A stretch of DNA of 52,048 nucleotides from an uncultured Octadecabacter sp. (GTDB lineage Bacteria > Pseudomonadota > Alphaproteobacteria > Rhodobacterales > Rhodobacteraceae). The notes beneath the pieces were generated by a model that did not search any database, was not told where the DNA came from, and saw nothing but the letters and a program-made list of their open reading frames with translations. The position numbers were made by a program, and so were the translations under genes. This document shows, one piece after another, positions 23,389 to 32,214 of the stretch (the stretch's first letter is position 1; each line of letters opens with the position of its first letter). The DNA lies in contig CALBVZ010000070.1 of NCBI GenBank assembly GCA_937969445.1, positions 1-52,048 of the forward strand, given 5' to 3'.

Positions 23389-25814
23389 TCTGCGGCCTCC
23401 AAAGTCAGGTCAGCGAGTGGCTGATAGGTTTCGGCCTTGGCGACATGTTCTGCCCAAGGATCCGTGCGATAGATGGTTTGTGAAAGATCGAAGCGCTCAA
23501 CCAGTGCGGTACGCGTGTCGAGGTCTTCAACAGTCTCTTGGATCCACTCAAGGCCGACCTTGTCCATCCATTTATAGATGCGATCCAGATATTTGGCGTT
23601 TTCACGATAGGATTGTGTGACCGCTTTGATGACGTCGACGACCTCTTCCTCGGTCGGGACTTGGCACAGAAGAACGGTTTCGCGTACATCCATGCCTGCG
23701 GCCCCACCGATGCTGATTTGATAGCCACTGTCGACACAGACGATGCCGATGTCCTTACAGGTGGCCTCAGCGCAGTTGCGCGGACACCCTGAAACGCCAA
23801 GCTTCAACTTATGCGGCGTCCAAGACCCCCAAAGTATCTTTTCCAGCTTGATGCCAAGACCGGTGCTGTCTTGCGTCCCAAAACGGCAATGATCGGTGCC
23901 AACACAGGTTTTGACCGTGCGCAAACCCTTGGAATAAGCGTGGCCAGAAACCATGCCAGCCTTGTTCAAGTCGTCCCAAATCGCAGGAAGGTCTTCGCCT
24001 TTGACACCGAGCAAATCGATACGCTGGCCGCCAGTAACCTTAACGGTTGGCACCTCAAATTTATCGGCGGCATCGGCAATCGCGCGCAGTTCATCCGGCG
24101 TGGTGATCCCGCCCCACATGCGCGGAACGACGGAAAATGTGCCGTCTTTCTGGATGTTGGCGTGCTTGCGTTCGTTGATAAATCGCGACTGCGGGTCGTC
24201 TTGATATTCAAGCGGCCAGTCGGCCAACAGATAGAAATTCAGCGCCGGACGGCAGACATGACAGCCACAGGATGTCTTCCAACCGCATTCCTGCCAAACC
24301 GCCGCCATTGAGGTCAGCTTTTGGCTTTTGATCATGCGCCGCACGTCTTCGTGGGTCATGTCTGTGCAGCCACAGATGGACGCTGCGGCTGGGATGACAA
24401 AGTCATCGCCCAGTGTGACAGCCAAAACTTGTTCCACCAATCCGGTACAGGTCCCGCAGGATGCGGATGCTTTTGTGGTTGCTTTGATGGCTGCTAGGTC
24501 GCCAGACCCAGCCGCGATTGCGTCTTCGATTTCACCTTTGGAAATGCCGTTGCACCCGCAGATTTCCGCATCACGCGGTAAGGCTGCAACGGCTGAGAGC
24601 GGGTCCGAGGCACCGCCTCCCTGAAAAGCCGGACCAAAGATCAGCGTCTCGCGCATGTCAGACACATCCGTCTTCTCGCGGATCAGGCCGAAAAACCAGT
24701 TGCTGTCGGCAGTATCGCCATACATGACAGCTCCGACGACAACATTGTCTTCAAGCACCAAGCGGCGGTAAACGCCACGTGCTGGGTCGCGGAACACGAT
24801 ATCTTCGCGACCTTCCCCTTCAGCGAAATCACCCGCACTGAACAGATCGCAGCCTGTAACCTTTAGCTTGGTGGAAAGCTCTTTCGGCACAAACTGTGCG
24901 TCCTCATCCATAAGTGTTTTCGCGACAACTTTGGCTTGATCGTATAGCGGTGCAACCAAACCAAAGATCGCACCGTCGTGTTCAACGCATTCGCCAACCG
25001 CCAAAATATCGGCGTCAGACGTACGCATTTGATCATCCACATGAATGCCTTTTCCGACAGCCAACCCTGCGTCCTGCGCAAGCTTGGTATTCGGGCGGAT
25101 GCCCACGGCCATGACCAACAGATCGCACGGCAATTCAGTGCCATCATCCAACAGCAATGCGCGAACCTTGCCGTTCTCGCCAAGGATTTCCTTGGAGTTG
25201 GCCGAGCATTTAACGGTAATGCCCTTGTCCACCAATGCCTTGCGCAGAAGGTAACCTGCGGCTTCGTCCAGTTGACGTTCCATCAAGTGGCCCATGATGT
25301 GAATAACGGTCACGTCGACGCCGCGTGCAGCCATACCCGCTGCGGCCTCAAGACCCAACAACCCACCACCGATGACAACACATTTATTGTCAGGGCCAAG
25401 GCCCATCATGCGTTCGGTGTCTTCAAGGTCGCGGTAGGCAATAACGCCCTCAAGATCATGACCCGGAAGCGGGATCATAAACGGATTGGACCCCGTCCCG
25501 AACAGAAGTTTGTCATAAGACAAAACATCGCCGTTTTCGGCTGTCACCGTTTTGGCAGCACGATCAATCGACGCGATTTTCTCACCGAAACGACAGGTAA
25601 TGCCGTTCTCTTCGTACCATTCAGCTGTGTGTGTTTCGATTTCGGCATATGTCTTTTCGCCAGACAAAACGGGTGAAAGCATGATGCGGTTATAGTTGCC
25701 GCGCGGTTCCGCGTTAAACAGCGTCACGTCGTAGTCCGCACCTGCATCCAACAGATGTTCCAGCGCGCGGCCTGTCGCCATGCCAGCGCCGATTATGATC
25801 AATCTTTGTGTCAT
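23385..25814 (-). CDS. nirB: Nitrite reductase [NAD(P)H] large subunit
   Basis: An 809-residue enzyme reducing nitrite to ammonium in the cytosol. In order: FAD/NAD(P)H oxidoreductase domain (RLIIIGAGMATG at the start, VVIGGGLLGLEAA near residue 148), and two BFD-like [2Fe-2S] modules (CGCNG...CGTC; CGCTD...CGCHVC). The sulfite/nitrite reductase half follows, with siroheme-[4Fe-4S] motifs TCVGTDHCRFG and GCPRNCAEATC. The stop overlaps nirD by four bases. The start shares one base with the ATPase stop. Siroheme is supplied in part by the CysG-like protein at the end of the operon. Confidence 0.95.
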   Translation of the reverse strand: MTQRLIIIGAGMATGRALEHLLDAGADYDVTLFNAEPRGNYNRIMLSPVLSGEKTYAEIETHTAEWYEENGITCRFGEKIASIDRAAKTVTAENGDVLSYDKLLFGTGSNPFMIPLPGHDLEGVIAYRDLEDTERMMGLGPDNKCVVIGGGLLGLEAAAGMAARGVDVTVIHIMGHLMERQLDEAAGYLLRKALVDKGITVKCSANSKEILGENGKVRALLLDDGTELPCDLLVMAVGIRPNTKLAQDAGLAVGKGIHVDDQMRTSDADILAVGECVEHDGAIFGLVAPLYDQAKVVAKTLMDEDAQFVPKELSTKLKVTGCDLFSAGDFAEGEGREDIVFRDPARGVYRRLVLEDNVVVGAVMYGDTADSNWFFGLIREKTDVSDMRETLIFGPAFQGGGASDPLSAVAALPRDAEICGCNGISKGEIEDAIAAGSGDLAAIKATTKASASCGTCTGLVEQVLAVTLGDDFVIPAAASICGCTDMTHEDVRRMIKSQKLTSMAAVWQECGWKTSCGCHVCRPALNFYLLADWPLEYQDDPQSRFINERKHANIQKDGTFSVVPRMWGGITTPDELRAIADAADKFEVPTVKVTGGQRIDLLGVKGEDLPAIWDDLNKAGMVSGHAYSKGLRTVKTCVGTDHCRFGTQDSTGLGIKLEKILWGSWTPHKLKLGVSGCPRNCAEATCKDIGIVCVDSGYQISIGGAAGMDVRETVLLCQVPTEEEVVDVIKAVTQSYRENAKYLDRIYKWMDKVGLEWIQETVEDLDTRTALVERFDLSQTIYRTDPWAEHVAKAETYQPLADLTLEAAE

Positions 25815-27502
25815 TATTCTGCCGCCACTGTTGTTATGGGTTTCGGTTTTGGAGTTTTGCCGTGTTCATATTCCTCAAGGAAATCAAGAACCTCTGCGCG
25901 GTAGTTGTAGTAATCTGGGTGCTCTAGCAATGCTTTGCGTGTGCGTGGGCGCGGCAGCTTTACATCGGTGATCTTGCCGATTGTTGCTTGCGGTCCGTTG
26001 GTCATCATCACCACGCGATCCGCGAGCAAAATGGCCTCATCCACATCATGGGTTACACAGATGGCAGTCACTTTGGTGCGCGACCAAACCTCCATCAGGA
26101 CCTCTTGTAGCTCCCAGCGGGTAAGGCTGTCGAGCATGCCGAAAGGTTCGTCCAAAAGCAGCAATTTCGGGGACAACGCAAATGCACGCGCGATCCCGAC
26201 CCGCTGTTTCATACCGTTGGACATAGACGATGCGACCGTATCCATGCTGTCGGCCAAACCGACACGTTCTAGGTAGTATTCAATCACGTCCTGACGTTCA
26301 GCTTGGGACGCACGCGGGTAAACCTTATGCACGCCGATCGCGACGTTTTCTTTGGCTGTCAGCCATGGAAACAGGTTGGGGGATTGGAACACAACAGCGC
26401 GTTCAGGATCAGCGCCTTCAACGTTCCAACCATCCAGTTTGATTGCACCCTTTGAAATCGGGTTCAGGCCCGCGGCCATTGTCAGAACCGTGGATTTACC
26501 ACAGCCCGAGTGCCCGATCAGGCTGATGAATTCACCTTTGTTGACCTTAAGATCGAAGTCTTCGACCACGGTTAACGGGCCTTTTGGCGTTGGGTACACT
26601 TTGTGTAGTTGCGAGAAATTCAGGTAGCGGTCTTCGATGCCGCCCTCTTGCGCTTCGGCGACTGCCGCAGGAACGGAATGGATCGGGGTTACGTCTGGCA
26701 AATGCCGCGTATCTTCGACCTTGGCCGCGATGCCGATATCCATCAAGTACTTGGTGACTTGCGCACGCAATGCCTTGAATGTTGCATCATCGTTCATCGC
26801 ACCGCGATCACGTGGGCGTGGAATGTTGACGGTAACGGGGTCGGCCAATGTGCCATCCGGATTCAGTGGGATGATACGGTCAGCCAACAAGATCGCCTCA
26901 TCCACGTCATTGGTGATCAGGATACAGGTCTTTTTGTCCGTCTCCCAAATATCAAGGATCTCGTCCGCAAGGTTGGCACGGGTCAACGCATCCAACGCGC
27001 TGAGTGGCTCATCCAGCAGCAACATCTCAGGGCTCATTGCCAATGCACGTGCAACGGACACCCGCTGGCGCATCCCACCGGACAGTTCTGATGGTCGCCG
27101 CGACGTTGCGTGGGACAGCCCCACCATGCTGACATAGTGGTCAATCTTGGCTTGGCGTTCCGCCTTGCTAAGTTTTGGGAACACCGCATCGACCGCAAGG
27201 CCGACGTTTCCGCCCACCGTAAGCCACGGCATCAAAGAGTAGCTTTGAAACACCAGACCACGTTCCGGCCCCGGTCCCTTAATTGGCGCGCCTTTAAAGG
27301 TCACGCTGCCTGTGTCGGGCATTTCCAGCCCAGCAATCAGGTTCATCAATGTGGATTTTCCTGTACCGGAAAACCCAAGGATTGCGACGAATTCACCGTC
27401 TTTGATTTCAAGATTGATGTCTTGAAGAACATCGACGCGGTTGGTGCCTTGGCCGAAGCCTTTGGAGACGTTTTCAAACTTAAGGATGCTCATATCGTTC
27501 AC
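25814..27502 (-). CDS. Nitrate ABC transporter, fused double ATPase (NrtC/NrtD type)
   Basis: A 562-residue fusion of two nucleotide-binding domains energising nitrate import with NrtA and NrtB. Domain 1: Walker A GFSGTGKST (43-51), signature LSGGM (140-144), Walker B LLLDEP, and an H-loop with Asn198 instead of His. Domain 2, after a linker of about 60 residues: Walker A GHSGCGKST (330-338), degenerate signature MSNGM (427-431), and an intact H-loop His485. In a head-to-tail dimer both changes fall in the same ATP site, leaving one canonical site. The GTG at 27502 overlaps the nrtB stop (GTGA); ATG 27493 is also possible. Cyanobacteria use separate NrtC and NrtD chains. Confidence 0.92.
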   Translation of the reverse strand: MNDMSILKFENVSKGFGQGTNRVDVLQDINLEIKDGEFVAILGFSGTGKSTLMNLIAGLEMPDTGSVTFKGAPIKGPGPERGLVFQSYSLMPWLTVGGNVGLAVDAVFPKLSKAERQAKIDHYVSMVGLSHATSRRPSELSGGMRQRVSVARALAMSPEMLLLDEPLSALDALTRANLADEILDIWETDKKTCILITNDVDEAILLADRIIPLNPDGTLADPVTVNIPRPRDRGAMNDDATFKALRAQVTKYLMDIGIAAKVEDTRHLPDVTPIHSVPAAVAEAQEGGIEDRYLNFSQLHKVYPTPKGPLTVVEDFDLKVNKGEFISLIGHSGCGKSTVLTMAAGLNPISKGAIKLDGWNVEGADPERAVVFQSPNLFPWLTAKENVAIGVHKVYPRASQAERQDVIEYYLERVGLADSMDTVASSMSNGMKQRVGIARAFALSPKLLLLDEPFGMLDSLTRWELQEVLMEVWSRTKVTAICVTHDVDEAILLADRVVMMTNGPQATIGKITDVKLPRPRTRKALLEHPDYYNYRAEVLDFLEEYEHGKTPKPKPITTVAAE

Positions 27503-28572
27503 CGGTTTTCTGTGAAGGTGAACATGGATTGCAGCGCGAACATCACACGGTCCAGCAAGAAGCCGATGATCCCGATGGTGAAGACAGCAACCATGATTTT
27601 AGCGAGTGACTGGGATGAGCCGTTCTGGAATTCATCCCAAACGAATTTCCCAAGACCAGGGTTTTGTGCCAACATTTCCGCGGCGATCAGAACCATCCAA
27701 CCCACACCCAATGACAAACGAAGGCCTGTGAAGATCAACGGCAATGCAGACGGCAATACCAGCTTGGTGATCTTCGAATAAGTATTCATTTTCAGAACCT
27801 TGGAGACGCTGACCAGGTCCTTGTCGATAGATGACACACCCAAGGCAGTGTTAATCAATGTCGGCCATAGTGAACATAGCGTCACCGTGATCGCGGACAC
27901 GAGGAAGGATTTGGAAAACATCCCATCGTTGGTCGCGTAAACCGCAGAGACAACCATGGTAACAATCGGCAACCATGCCAGTGGGCTCACGGGTTTGAAA
28001 ATTTGAATGATCGGGTTGATCGCGGCGTTTGCAGTCGCGGAAAGGCCGGCCATAATCCCGAGTGGGATCGCAATTGCAGACCCGATGAGGAACCCGAAGA
28101 ACACCGTCTTAATAGATGTCCAGATCTGTTGATAATACGTCGGCTTGCCAGTGTAGACACGGTCGCGAACGTCTTCAGCGTTGCCTTCTGCAATCAATGC
28201 CGCGTTGCGCTCGTCTTGGCGTACGTAGAATGCGGCTTCTTTCTCGCGTTCGCGCACGGCGTCGGCGTTCAGATTGATCGCCTGTTCCCAAACCTGTACT
28301 GGTCCCGGGATCGCACCGAGGGACGTTTGCACAGTTGGCGCTAGGGTTGCCCACGCGGCGATAAAGATACCAATCGCCAGAACAGGAACCCCTAAAAGGC
28401 GCCAGATTTCTGACATTTGCGCGCGCGGGTTGTCTCCTGCGGCGGCTTTCAGAATTGGTGTTAACCATGCCAAACCCATCACCTGAAACCATGCGTCGGC
28501 TTTGTTGATCCTCGTAAAACGGCGCGCTTTGCGGGCCTCTTGTTCGATTGTATCTGGGTCGATGGCGGTCAT
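27499..28572 (-). CDS. nrtB: Nitrate ABC transporter permease
   Basis: A 357-residue inner-membrane subunit forming the nitrate channel. It has a cytoplasmic N-terminus, a hydrophobic segment near residue 60, a hydrophilic stretch at about 95-140, then the binding-protein-dependent permease domain with five to six helices. The EAA-type coupling loop is seen as LPSALPLIFTGLRLSLGVGW near residues 275-297. Size and order agree with NrtB. It overlaps the fused ATPase by four bases. It is separated from nrtA by about 70 bases containing a strong hairpin, so it is likely translated less than the binding protein. Confidence 0.92.
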   Translation of the reverse strand: MTAIDPDTIEQEARKARRFTRINKADAWFQVMGLAWLTPILKAAAGDNPRAQMSEIWRLLGVPVLAIGIFIAAWATLAPTVQTSLGAIPGPVQVWEQAINLNADAVREREKEAAFYVRQDERNAALIAEGNAEDVRDRVYTGKPTYYQQIWTSIKTVFFGFLIGSAIAIPLGIMAGLSATANAAINPIIQIFKPVSPLAWLPIVTMVVSAVYATNDGMFSKSFLVSAITVTLCSLWPTLINTALGVSSIDKDLVSVSKVLKMNTYSKITKLVLPSALPLIFTGLRLSLGVGWMVLIAAEMLAQNPGLGKFVWDEFQNGSSQSLAKIMVAVFTIGIIGFLLDRVMFALQSMFTFTENR

Positions 28573-28611
28573 GTGAGGGCCTGTATTCTGGAGGACGTTA
28601 AAAAGGGTTTG

Positions 28612-28636
28612 CCCGCCCCACGCTGTGTGGGGCGGG
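28612..28636 (-). other. Hairpin between nrtA and nrtB
   Basis: A perfect 10-bp stem CCCGCCCCAC/GTGGGGCGGG with a five-base loop just after the nrtA stop. In the leftward RNA five U follow after a short spacer. Such hairpins usually stabilise the binding-protein message or act as partial attenuators. Confidence 0.7.
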
Positions 28637-28644
28637 AAAGTGTT

Positions 28645-30012
28645 TTAGTTCTGGATTTCGGAACCGACGACCATTTGCGCGCCCTTCAAGCCAATCGGAA
28701 GGCTTTCGAGGTAAGCGTTTGGTGCGCGGCCGTCATAGCCGATACCGTCGATGACATCTGCGGCTGGTGTCGGCTCTTTGAAACCGTCGCTGTCCCACGG
28801 GAAATCAGCTTCGTTCGCGATACCGTCGTCGACCAACATGCGTGCTGCATCAAGGTAGATGTCGGACCGGTAAACAGACTGCGCGGTTTCAATGTACCAT
28901 TCATCTGTCTGTGGCTCAGCGATTTGGCCCCAGCGACGCATCTGTGTCAGGTACCAGATCGCATCAGATGCAAACGGGTATGTCGCGTTGTAGCGGAAGA
29001 ACACGTTGAAATCTGGGACTTCACGAACGTCGCCTTTTTCATACTCGAACGTTCCCGTCATAGAGTTGGCGATGACGTCTGCATCCGCACCAACGTATTC
29101 AGAGCGTGCCAGAATTTCGACAGCTTCTTCGCGGTTTGCGTTGTCGTTTTCATCCAACCAGATCGCCGCACGGATCAATGCTTTGGTCAAAGCGATTGTT
29201 GTGTTCGGGTTCTCTTCTGCGAACTCAGCAGAGATGCCGAAGACCTTCTCTGGGTTGTTGCGCCAGATTTCATAGTCGGTAACGACCGGAACGCCGATGC
29301 CTTTGAACACGGCCTGCTGGTTCCACGGTTCACCAACGCAGTAACCAAAGATCGTGCCCGCTTCCATTGTGGACGGCATCTGTGGTGGAGGTGTCACGCT
29401 AAGGAATACGTCAGCACCGATCTGGCCGCTTACGTCGTCAGGAGAGTAATACCCTGGCTCAAGCCCGCCAGCCGCCAACCAGTAACGCAGTTCGTAGTTG
29501 TGCGTGGATACTGGGAAAACCATGCCCATGTTGAACGGGATGCCTTGGTCTTGGTAATCTTCAACAACCGGCGCGAGGGAGGCCGCGCTGATCGGGTGTT
29601 GTGGGCGGCCATCGTCCATCAGTGGAACATGTGGGCGCATTTGCTCCCAGATGTCATTGGAAACGGTGATGCCGTTGCCATTCAAATCCATTGAGAATGG
29701 CGTAATGATATGCGCCTCAGTACCGTAACCGATTGTCGCGGCGAGTGGCTGACCCGCCAGCATATGTGCGCCGTCCAACTGTCCGTCAATCACGCCGTCC
29801 AAAAGGACTTTCCAGTTCGCCTGTGCTTCGAGCGTTACGAAAAGGCCCTCGTCCTCAAAATAACCGAGTTCATACGCGACAGCCAACGGCGCCATGTCAG
29901 TCAGTTTGATAAAGCCAAGTGTGAGTTCATCTTTTTCTAGGTCTAGCATCTCTGCCATCACGGGGCTTGCGCAGAAAGCAGTTGAGGCGAGGAGCCATTT
30001 AAGAGTGTTCAT
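28645..30012 (-). CDS. nrtA: Nitrate ABC transporter substrate-binding protein
   Basis: A 455-residue periplasmic binding protein. The signal peptide (residues 1-20, ending PVMA) lacks the lipobox Cys, unlike cyanobacterial NrtA, so it should be soluble. The family core includes [62 protein letters not shown] and [10 protein letters not shown]. It delivers nitrate, possibly nitrite, to NrtB. The start ATG 30012 follows an intrinsic terminator in the leader by about 25 bases, placing it under antitermination control by NasT. NasS upstream is a shorter relative without signal peptide. Confidence 0.93.
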   Translation of the reverse strand: MNTLKWLLASTAFCASPVMAEMLDLEKDELTLGFIKLTDMAPLAVAYELGYFEDEGLFVTLEAQANWKVLLDGVIDGQLDGAHMLAGQPLAATIGYGTEAHIITPFSMDLNGNGITVSNDIWEQMRPHVPLMDDGRPQHPISAASLAPVVEDYQDQGIPFNMGMVFPVSTHNYELRYWLAAGGLEPGYYSPDDVSGQIGADVFLSVTPPPQMPSTMEAGTIFGYCVGEPWNQQAVFKGIGVPVVTDYEIWRNNPEKVFGISAEFAEENPNTTIALTKALIRAAIWLDENDNANREEAVEILARSEYVGADADVIANSMTGTFEYEKGDVREVPDFNVFFRYNATYPFASDAIWYLTQMRRWGQIAEPQTDEWYIETAQSVYRSDIYLDAARMLVDDGIANEADFPWDSDGFKEPTPAADVIDGIGYDGRAPNAYLESLPIGLKGAQMVVGSEIQN

Positions 30013-30035
30013 TTATTAGTTCCCTGTTGAAACGC

Positions 30036-30092
30036 AAAAAACCGCACGACTGCTACATGCGGGAGGAGGTGCATGTACAATCGAGCGGCTTT
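30036..30092 (-). terminator. Leader terminator upstream of nrtA with CCUCCUCCC loop
   Basis: In the leftward RNA, AAAGCCGC (30085-30092) pairs with GCGGTTTT (30038-30045). It encloses a 6-bp hairpin ACATGC/GCATGT whose loop reads ACCTCCTCCC (30061-30070 on the plus strand as gggaggaggt). The run of six U marks a terminator. Its position before nrtA and after nasTS fits a transcription switch. Confidence 0.75.
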
Positions 30093-30130
30093 GCTCTGAA
30101 AACGTTAGCTGGCAACACTGTCAGCTGGTA

Positions 30131-30146
30131 AAGGCTTCGTTGCCTT
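30131..30146 (-). promoter_or_regulatory. ANTAR-type hexaloop hairpin (NasT target candidate)
   Basis: In the leftward RNA a stem AAGGC/GCCTT closes a six-base loop AACGAA. Loops with A at position 1 and G at position 4 are the known targets of ANTAR proteins such as NasT. A second hexaloop expected about 10-15 bases upstream is only weakly suggested, by CCT-AAGTAA-AGG at about 30161-30173, which lacks G at position 4. Confidence 0.55.
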
Positions 30147-30194
30147 GCTTGAGATATTTAACCTTTACTTAGGGCTTTGCTATGTAACCGCTTC

Positions 30195-30222
30195 GCATTT
30201 GCGGCATAATTCGCCGCAATGC
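30195..30222. promoter_or_regulatory. Dyad in the nrtA leader/promoter region
   Basis: GCATTTGCGGC and GCCGCAATGC form a 10-bp inverted repeat with one bulge around ATAATTC. It could be an operator for a dimeric regulator or an RNA hairpin near the transcript 5' end. No regulator was identified. Confidence 0.4.
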
Positions 30223-30228
30223 AGCAAG

Positions 30229-30245
30229 TGCTCAAAAACTGTGCA
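30229..30245. promoter_or_regulatory. NtrC-like site TGC-N11-GCA
   Basis: TGC(N11)GCA lies right after the nasS stop and upstream of the leader hairpins. The spacing equals the NtrC consensus (TGCACC-N5-GGTGCA), although the inner bases match only partly. No convincing sigma-54 promoter was found next to it. Confidence 0.3.
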
Positions 30246-30246
30246 G

Positions 30247-31422
30247 TTATGGCGCGTCAAAGTCGAAAACCGCGCCATTGAAAAACCGATCAGGTCCCAG
30301 AATCATTTGGCCCATGGTTGAAACAACGGTTGTCGGGCCCGCCATCGTCCCTTCAATCTTTTGCGATGCCGCAGGCAAGTCGATACCGATTGGCAGCAAA
30401 GCTTCGCGGTAAATATCGCTGCGAAAACAAGCCTGTGCGATCTGTCGCGCCGCGTCGCGGTCAAGGGAATGCCAGCGTGACAGGATATCAGCAATCCAAC
30501 ACGCCTGACTGCGCCACGGAAAATTCGCAGCCCCCTGATGAAAGACTATGAAGCGATCCATCTGTTCCGGTGTCTGGCCATGTTTGGTGATGAACTGACC
30601 ACTGAGCGCGGGATCAATTGCATGATCGGGAAGGTCTAGGTGTTGGCTTCGTGCCAAGATTTCGACTGCAAGAGGGATGTTTTCTGGTTGCGCCAACCAA
30701 CGCGCGGCTTTGTAAATTGAACGGATCATCGCGTGGCAGTGTTTGGGGTTTTGGGATGCCCAGCTGCGCTGTACGCCCAACACCTTTTCAGGTGAAAACT
30801 CCCACACGCGGGATCCAGGAAGAATGAGCGTCGCGCCACTTTGTTGTACCGCGACAGAGCCCCAAGGCTCACCGACGCAGAACATATCAAGGTCACCGTC
30901 TTGCATGGCGTCTGCCATTTTGGTGGGGGGAACGGTCACGATCTCGATGCGGTCTTCCGAGTACTCAGGCGCTTGTGACAGCCATGTCTCAAGCAGCATA
31001 CGGTGCATTGAAAACGGGAAAGGCACACCGATGCGCACCGGTTTTCCACCTGCGGCAAAGATCGCTTGCGATGCGGCGGATGGGTCGTCGAAGGTGTTTG
31101 ACCAGCCCGTTTCTTGCATCCTGCGATCCAGATCAGCGGACACGCCGACAATCGTGCCATTTGCCGACAGAACCATCAAAACGTCGATGTCGCGTGCGAC
31201 ACCACCCAGACCCAGCGACATCGCTACGGGCATCGGTGAGAGCATATGTGCAAAGTCTATTTGGCCAAACGCCAGCATATCGCGCAACGAGGACCATGAC
31301 GGTTGTTTGACCAGTGTCAGATCTAGCCCCTCTTGGGCGGCGAACTTTAGTTCCTTGGCAATGATCAACGGCGCACAATCAACAAGCGGAAGGTAGCCGC
31401 AGCGCACTTGGGTCATCTTCAT
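30247..31422 (-). CDS. nasS: Nitrate-sensing regulatory protein NasS
   Basis: A 391-residue NrtA-like protein without signal peptide (begins MKMTQVRCGYLPLVDCAPLIIAKEL after a very short lead), so cytosolic. It retains the ligand fold seen in NrtA (IDFAHMLSPMPVAMSLG, FCVGEPWGSVAVQQSG). In Paracoccus, Pseudomonas and Azotobacter, NasS holds NasT inactive until it binds nitrate or nitrite. The start overlaps nasT by four bases, as expected for a sensor-effector pair. It lies upstream of the leader that precedes nrtA. Confusion with a transporter-binding protein is excluded by the missing signal peptide and the linkage to nasT. Confidence 0.9.
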   Translation of the reverse strand: MKMTQVRCGYLPLVDCAPLIIAKELKFAAQEGLDLTLVKQPSWSSLRDMLAFGQIDFAHMLSPMPVAMSLGLGGVARDIDVLMVLSANGTIVGVSADLDRRMQETGWSNTFDDPSAASQAIFAAGGKPVRIGVPFPFSMHRMLLETWLSQAPEYSEDRIEIVTVPPTKMADAMQDGDLDMFCVGEPWGSVAVQQSGATLILPGSRVWEFSPEKVLGVQRSWASQNPKHCHAMIRSIYKAARWLAQPENIPLAVEILARSQHLDLPDHAIDPALSGQFITKHGQTPEQMDRFIVFHQGAANFPWRSQACWIADILSRWHSLDRDAARQIAQACFRSDIYREALLPIGIDLPAASQKIEGTMAGPTTVVSTMGQMILGPDRFFNGAVFDFDAP

Positions 31423-32003
31423 TGCAAAAGCTCCGCCGCTGTAACCAAGGCGGTGGCGACATCGATCACTTTGCGCCCTTGATCCATCGCTGTTTTGCGC
31501 AACAGCCCGTAAGCCTCGTCTTCTGAAATACCACGCGCACGGATCAAAAGGCCTTTGGCGCGGTCAATCATCTTGCGATCCGAAAGCGCCTGTTTGGCGG
31601 CGTCCAGTTCGGATTGCATTTTCTCGACCATGCGAAAGCGTGCAATTGCGGTCTCAAGCACGGGCTTGATGCGATCTTTCTGCAGTCCGTTCACGACATA
31701 GGCGCTCAACCCTGCCGAAATCGCGGCCTGTGTCATCACCTCATCGGTTTGATCGACAAACATAGCCACAGGTCGATTGCGTGCGTTGGCCACCTGCCCG
31801 AGGTGTTCAAGGGTATCTCGATCCGGGTTTGCAAGGTCGATCAATATGATGTCGGGGTCGAGGTCCTTCACCGTGCGTTCAAGCGCGGTTGGCGAAGATA
31901 TGACCGTGACGTTGTTCCAACCGCCATCCATGAGAGCATCGATAATCTCATGGGCTTTGGTCTTGTCGCGTTCAACGACGAGTATGTTGAGGTCTATTTG
32001 CAC
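31419..32003 (-). CDS. nasT: ANTAR-domain antiterminator NasT
   Basis: A 194-residue response-regulator-like RNA-binding protein. Residues 1-125 form a receiver fold (LNILVVERDK at the start and IILIDLANPDRD near residue 55); the usual phospho-acceptor position is Asp56. Residues about 130-190 form the ANTAR domain, with the conserved RKMIDRAKGLLIRARGISEDEAYGLLRKTA. Such proteins bind two-hexaloop RNA and prevent terminator formation. The target would be the leader between nasS and nrtA. First gene of the locus. The 150 bases upstream of 32003 should contain its promoter, but no box was clear. Confidence 0.93.
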   Translation of the reverse strand: MQIDLNILVVERDKTKAHEIIDALMDGGWNNVTVISSPTALERTVKDLDPDIILIDLANPDRDTLEHLGQVANARNRPVAMFVDQTDEVMTQAAISAGLSAYVVNGLQKDRIKPVLETAIARFRMVEKMQSELDAAKQALSDRKMIDRAKGLLIRARGISEDEAYGLLRKTAMDQGRKVIDVATALVTAAELLQ

Positions 32004-32163
32004 TTGGTTTGACTACGGTGCTTCGCTCGTCAGTGACCAGACGCTGTCGCACGCTTAACAAGGGCAGCGGTACGGTGCCTGCTTAGTTTGCGAATATCGG
32101 GCGGTGTGCTTAGAAAATGGGCGGCGCGAAGATGGGCTGGCCACCCTGCCCTGCAAACGAAAA

Positions 32164-32189
32164 ATGCCGGAACCCTAAGGCTCCGGCAT
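32164..32189 (-). terminator. Intrinsic terminator after the liv operon
   Basis: An 8-bp stem ATGCCGGA/TCCGGCAT with a ten-base loop. Five A follow on the left, which are five U in the leftward transcript. It lies 25 bases beyond the stop of the binding-protein gene. Confidence 0.85.
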
Positions 32190-32214
32190 CTTATTTCTTA
32201 GTTAAACAGATCGC

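Noticed and set aside
30180-30246. Sigma-54 promoter for nrtA
   Set aside because: Candidate GG and GC boxes do not fall 10 bases apart; only the NtrC-like half-sites match.
32004-32160. Sigma-54 site GGCAC...CTGC upstream of nasT
   Set aside because: Spacing is off by two bases from the -24/-12 requirement, so not claimed.
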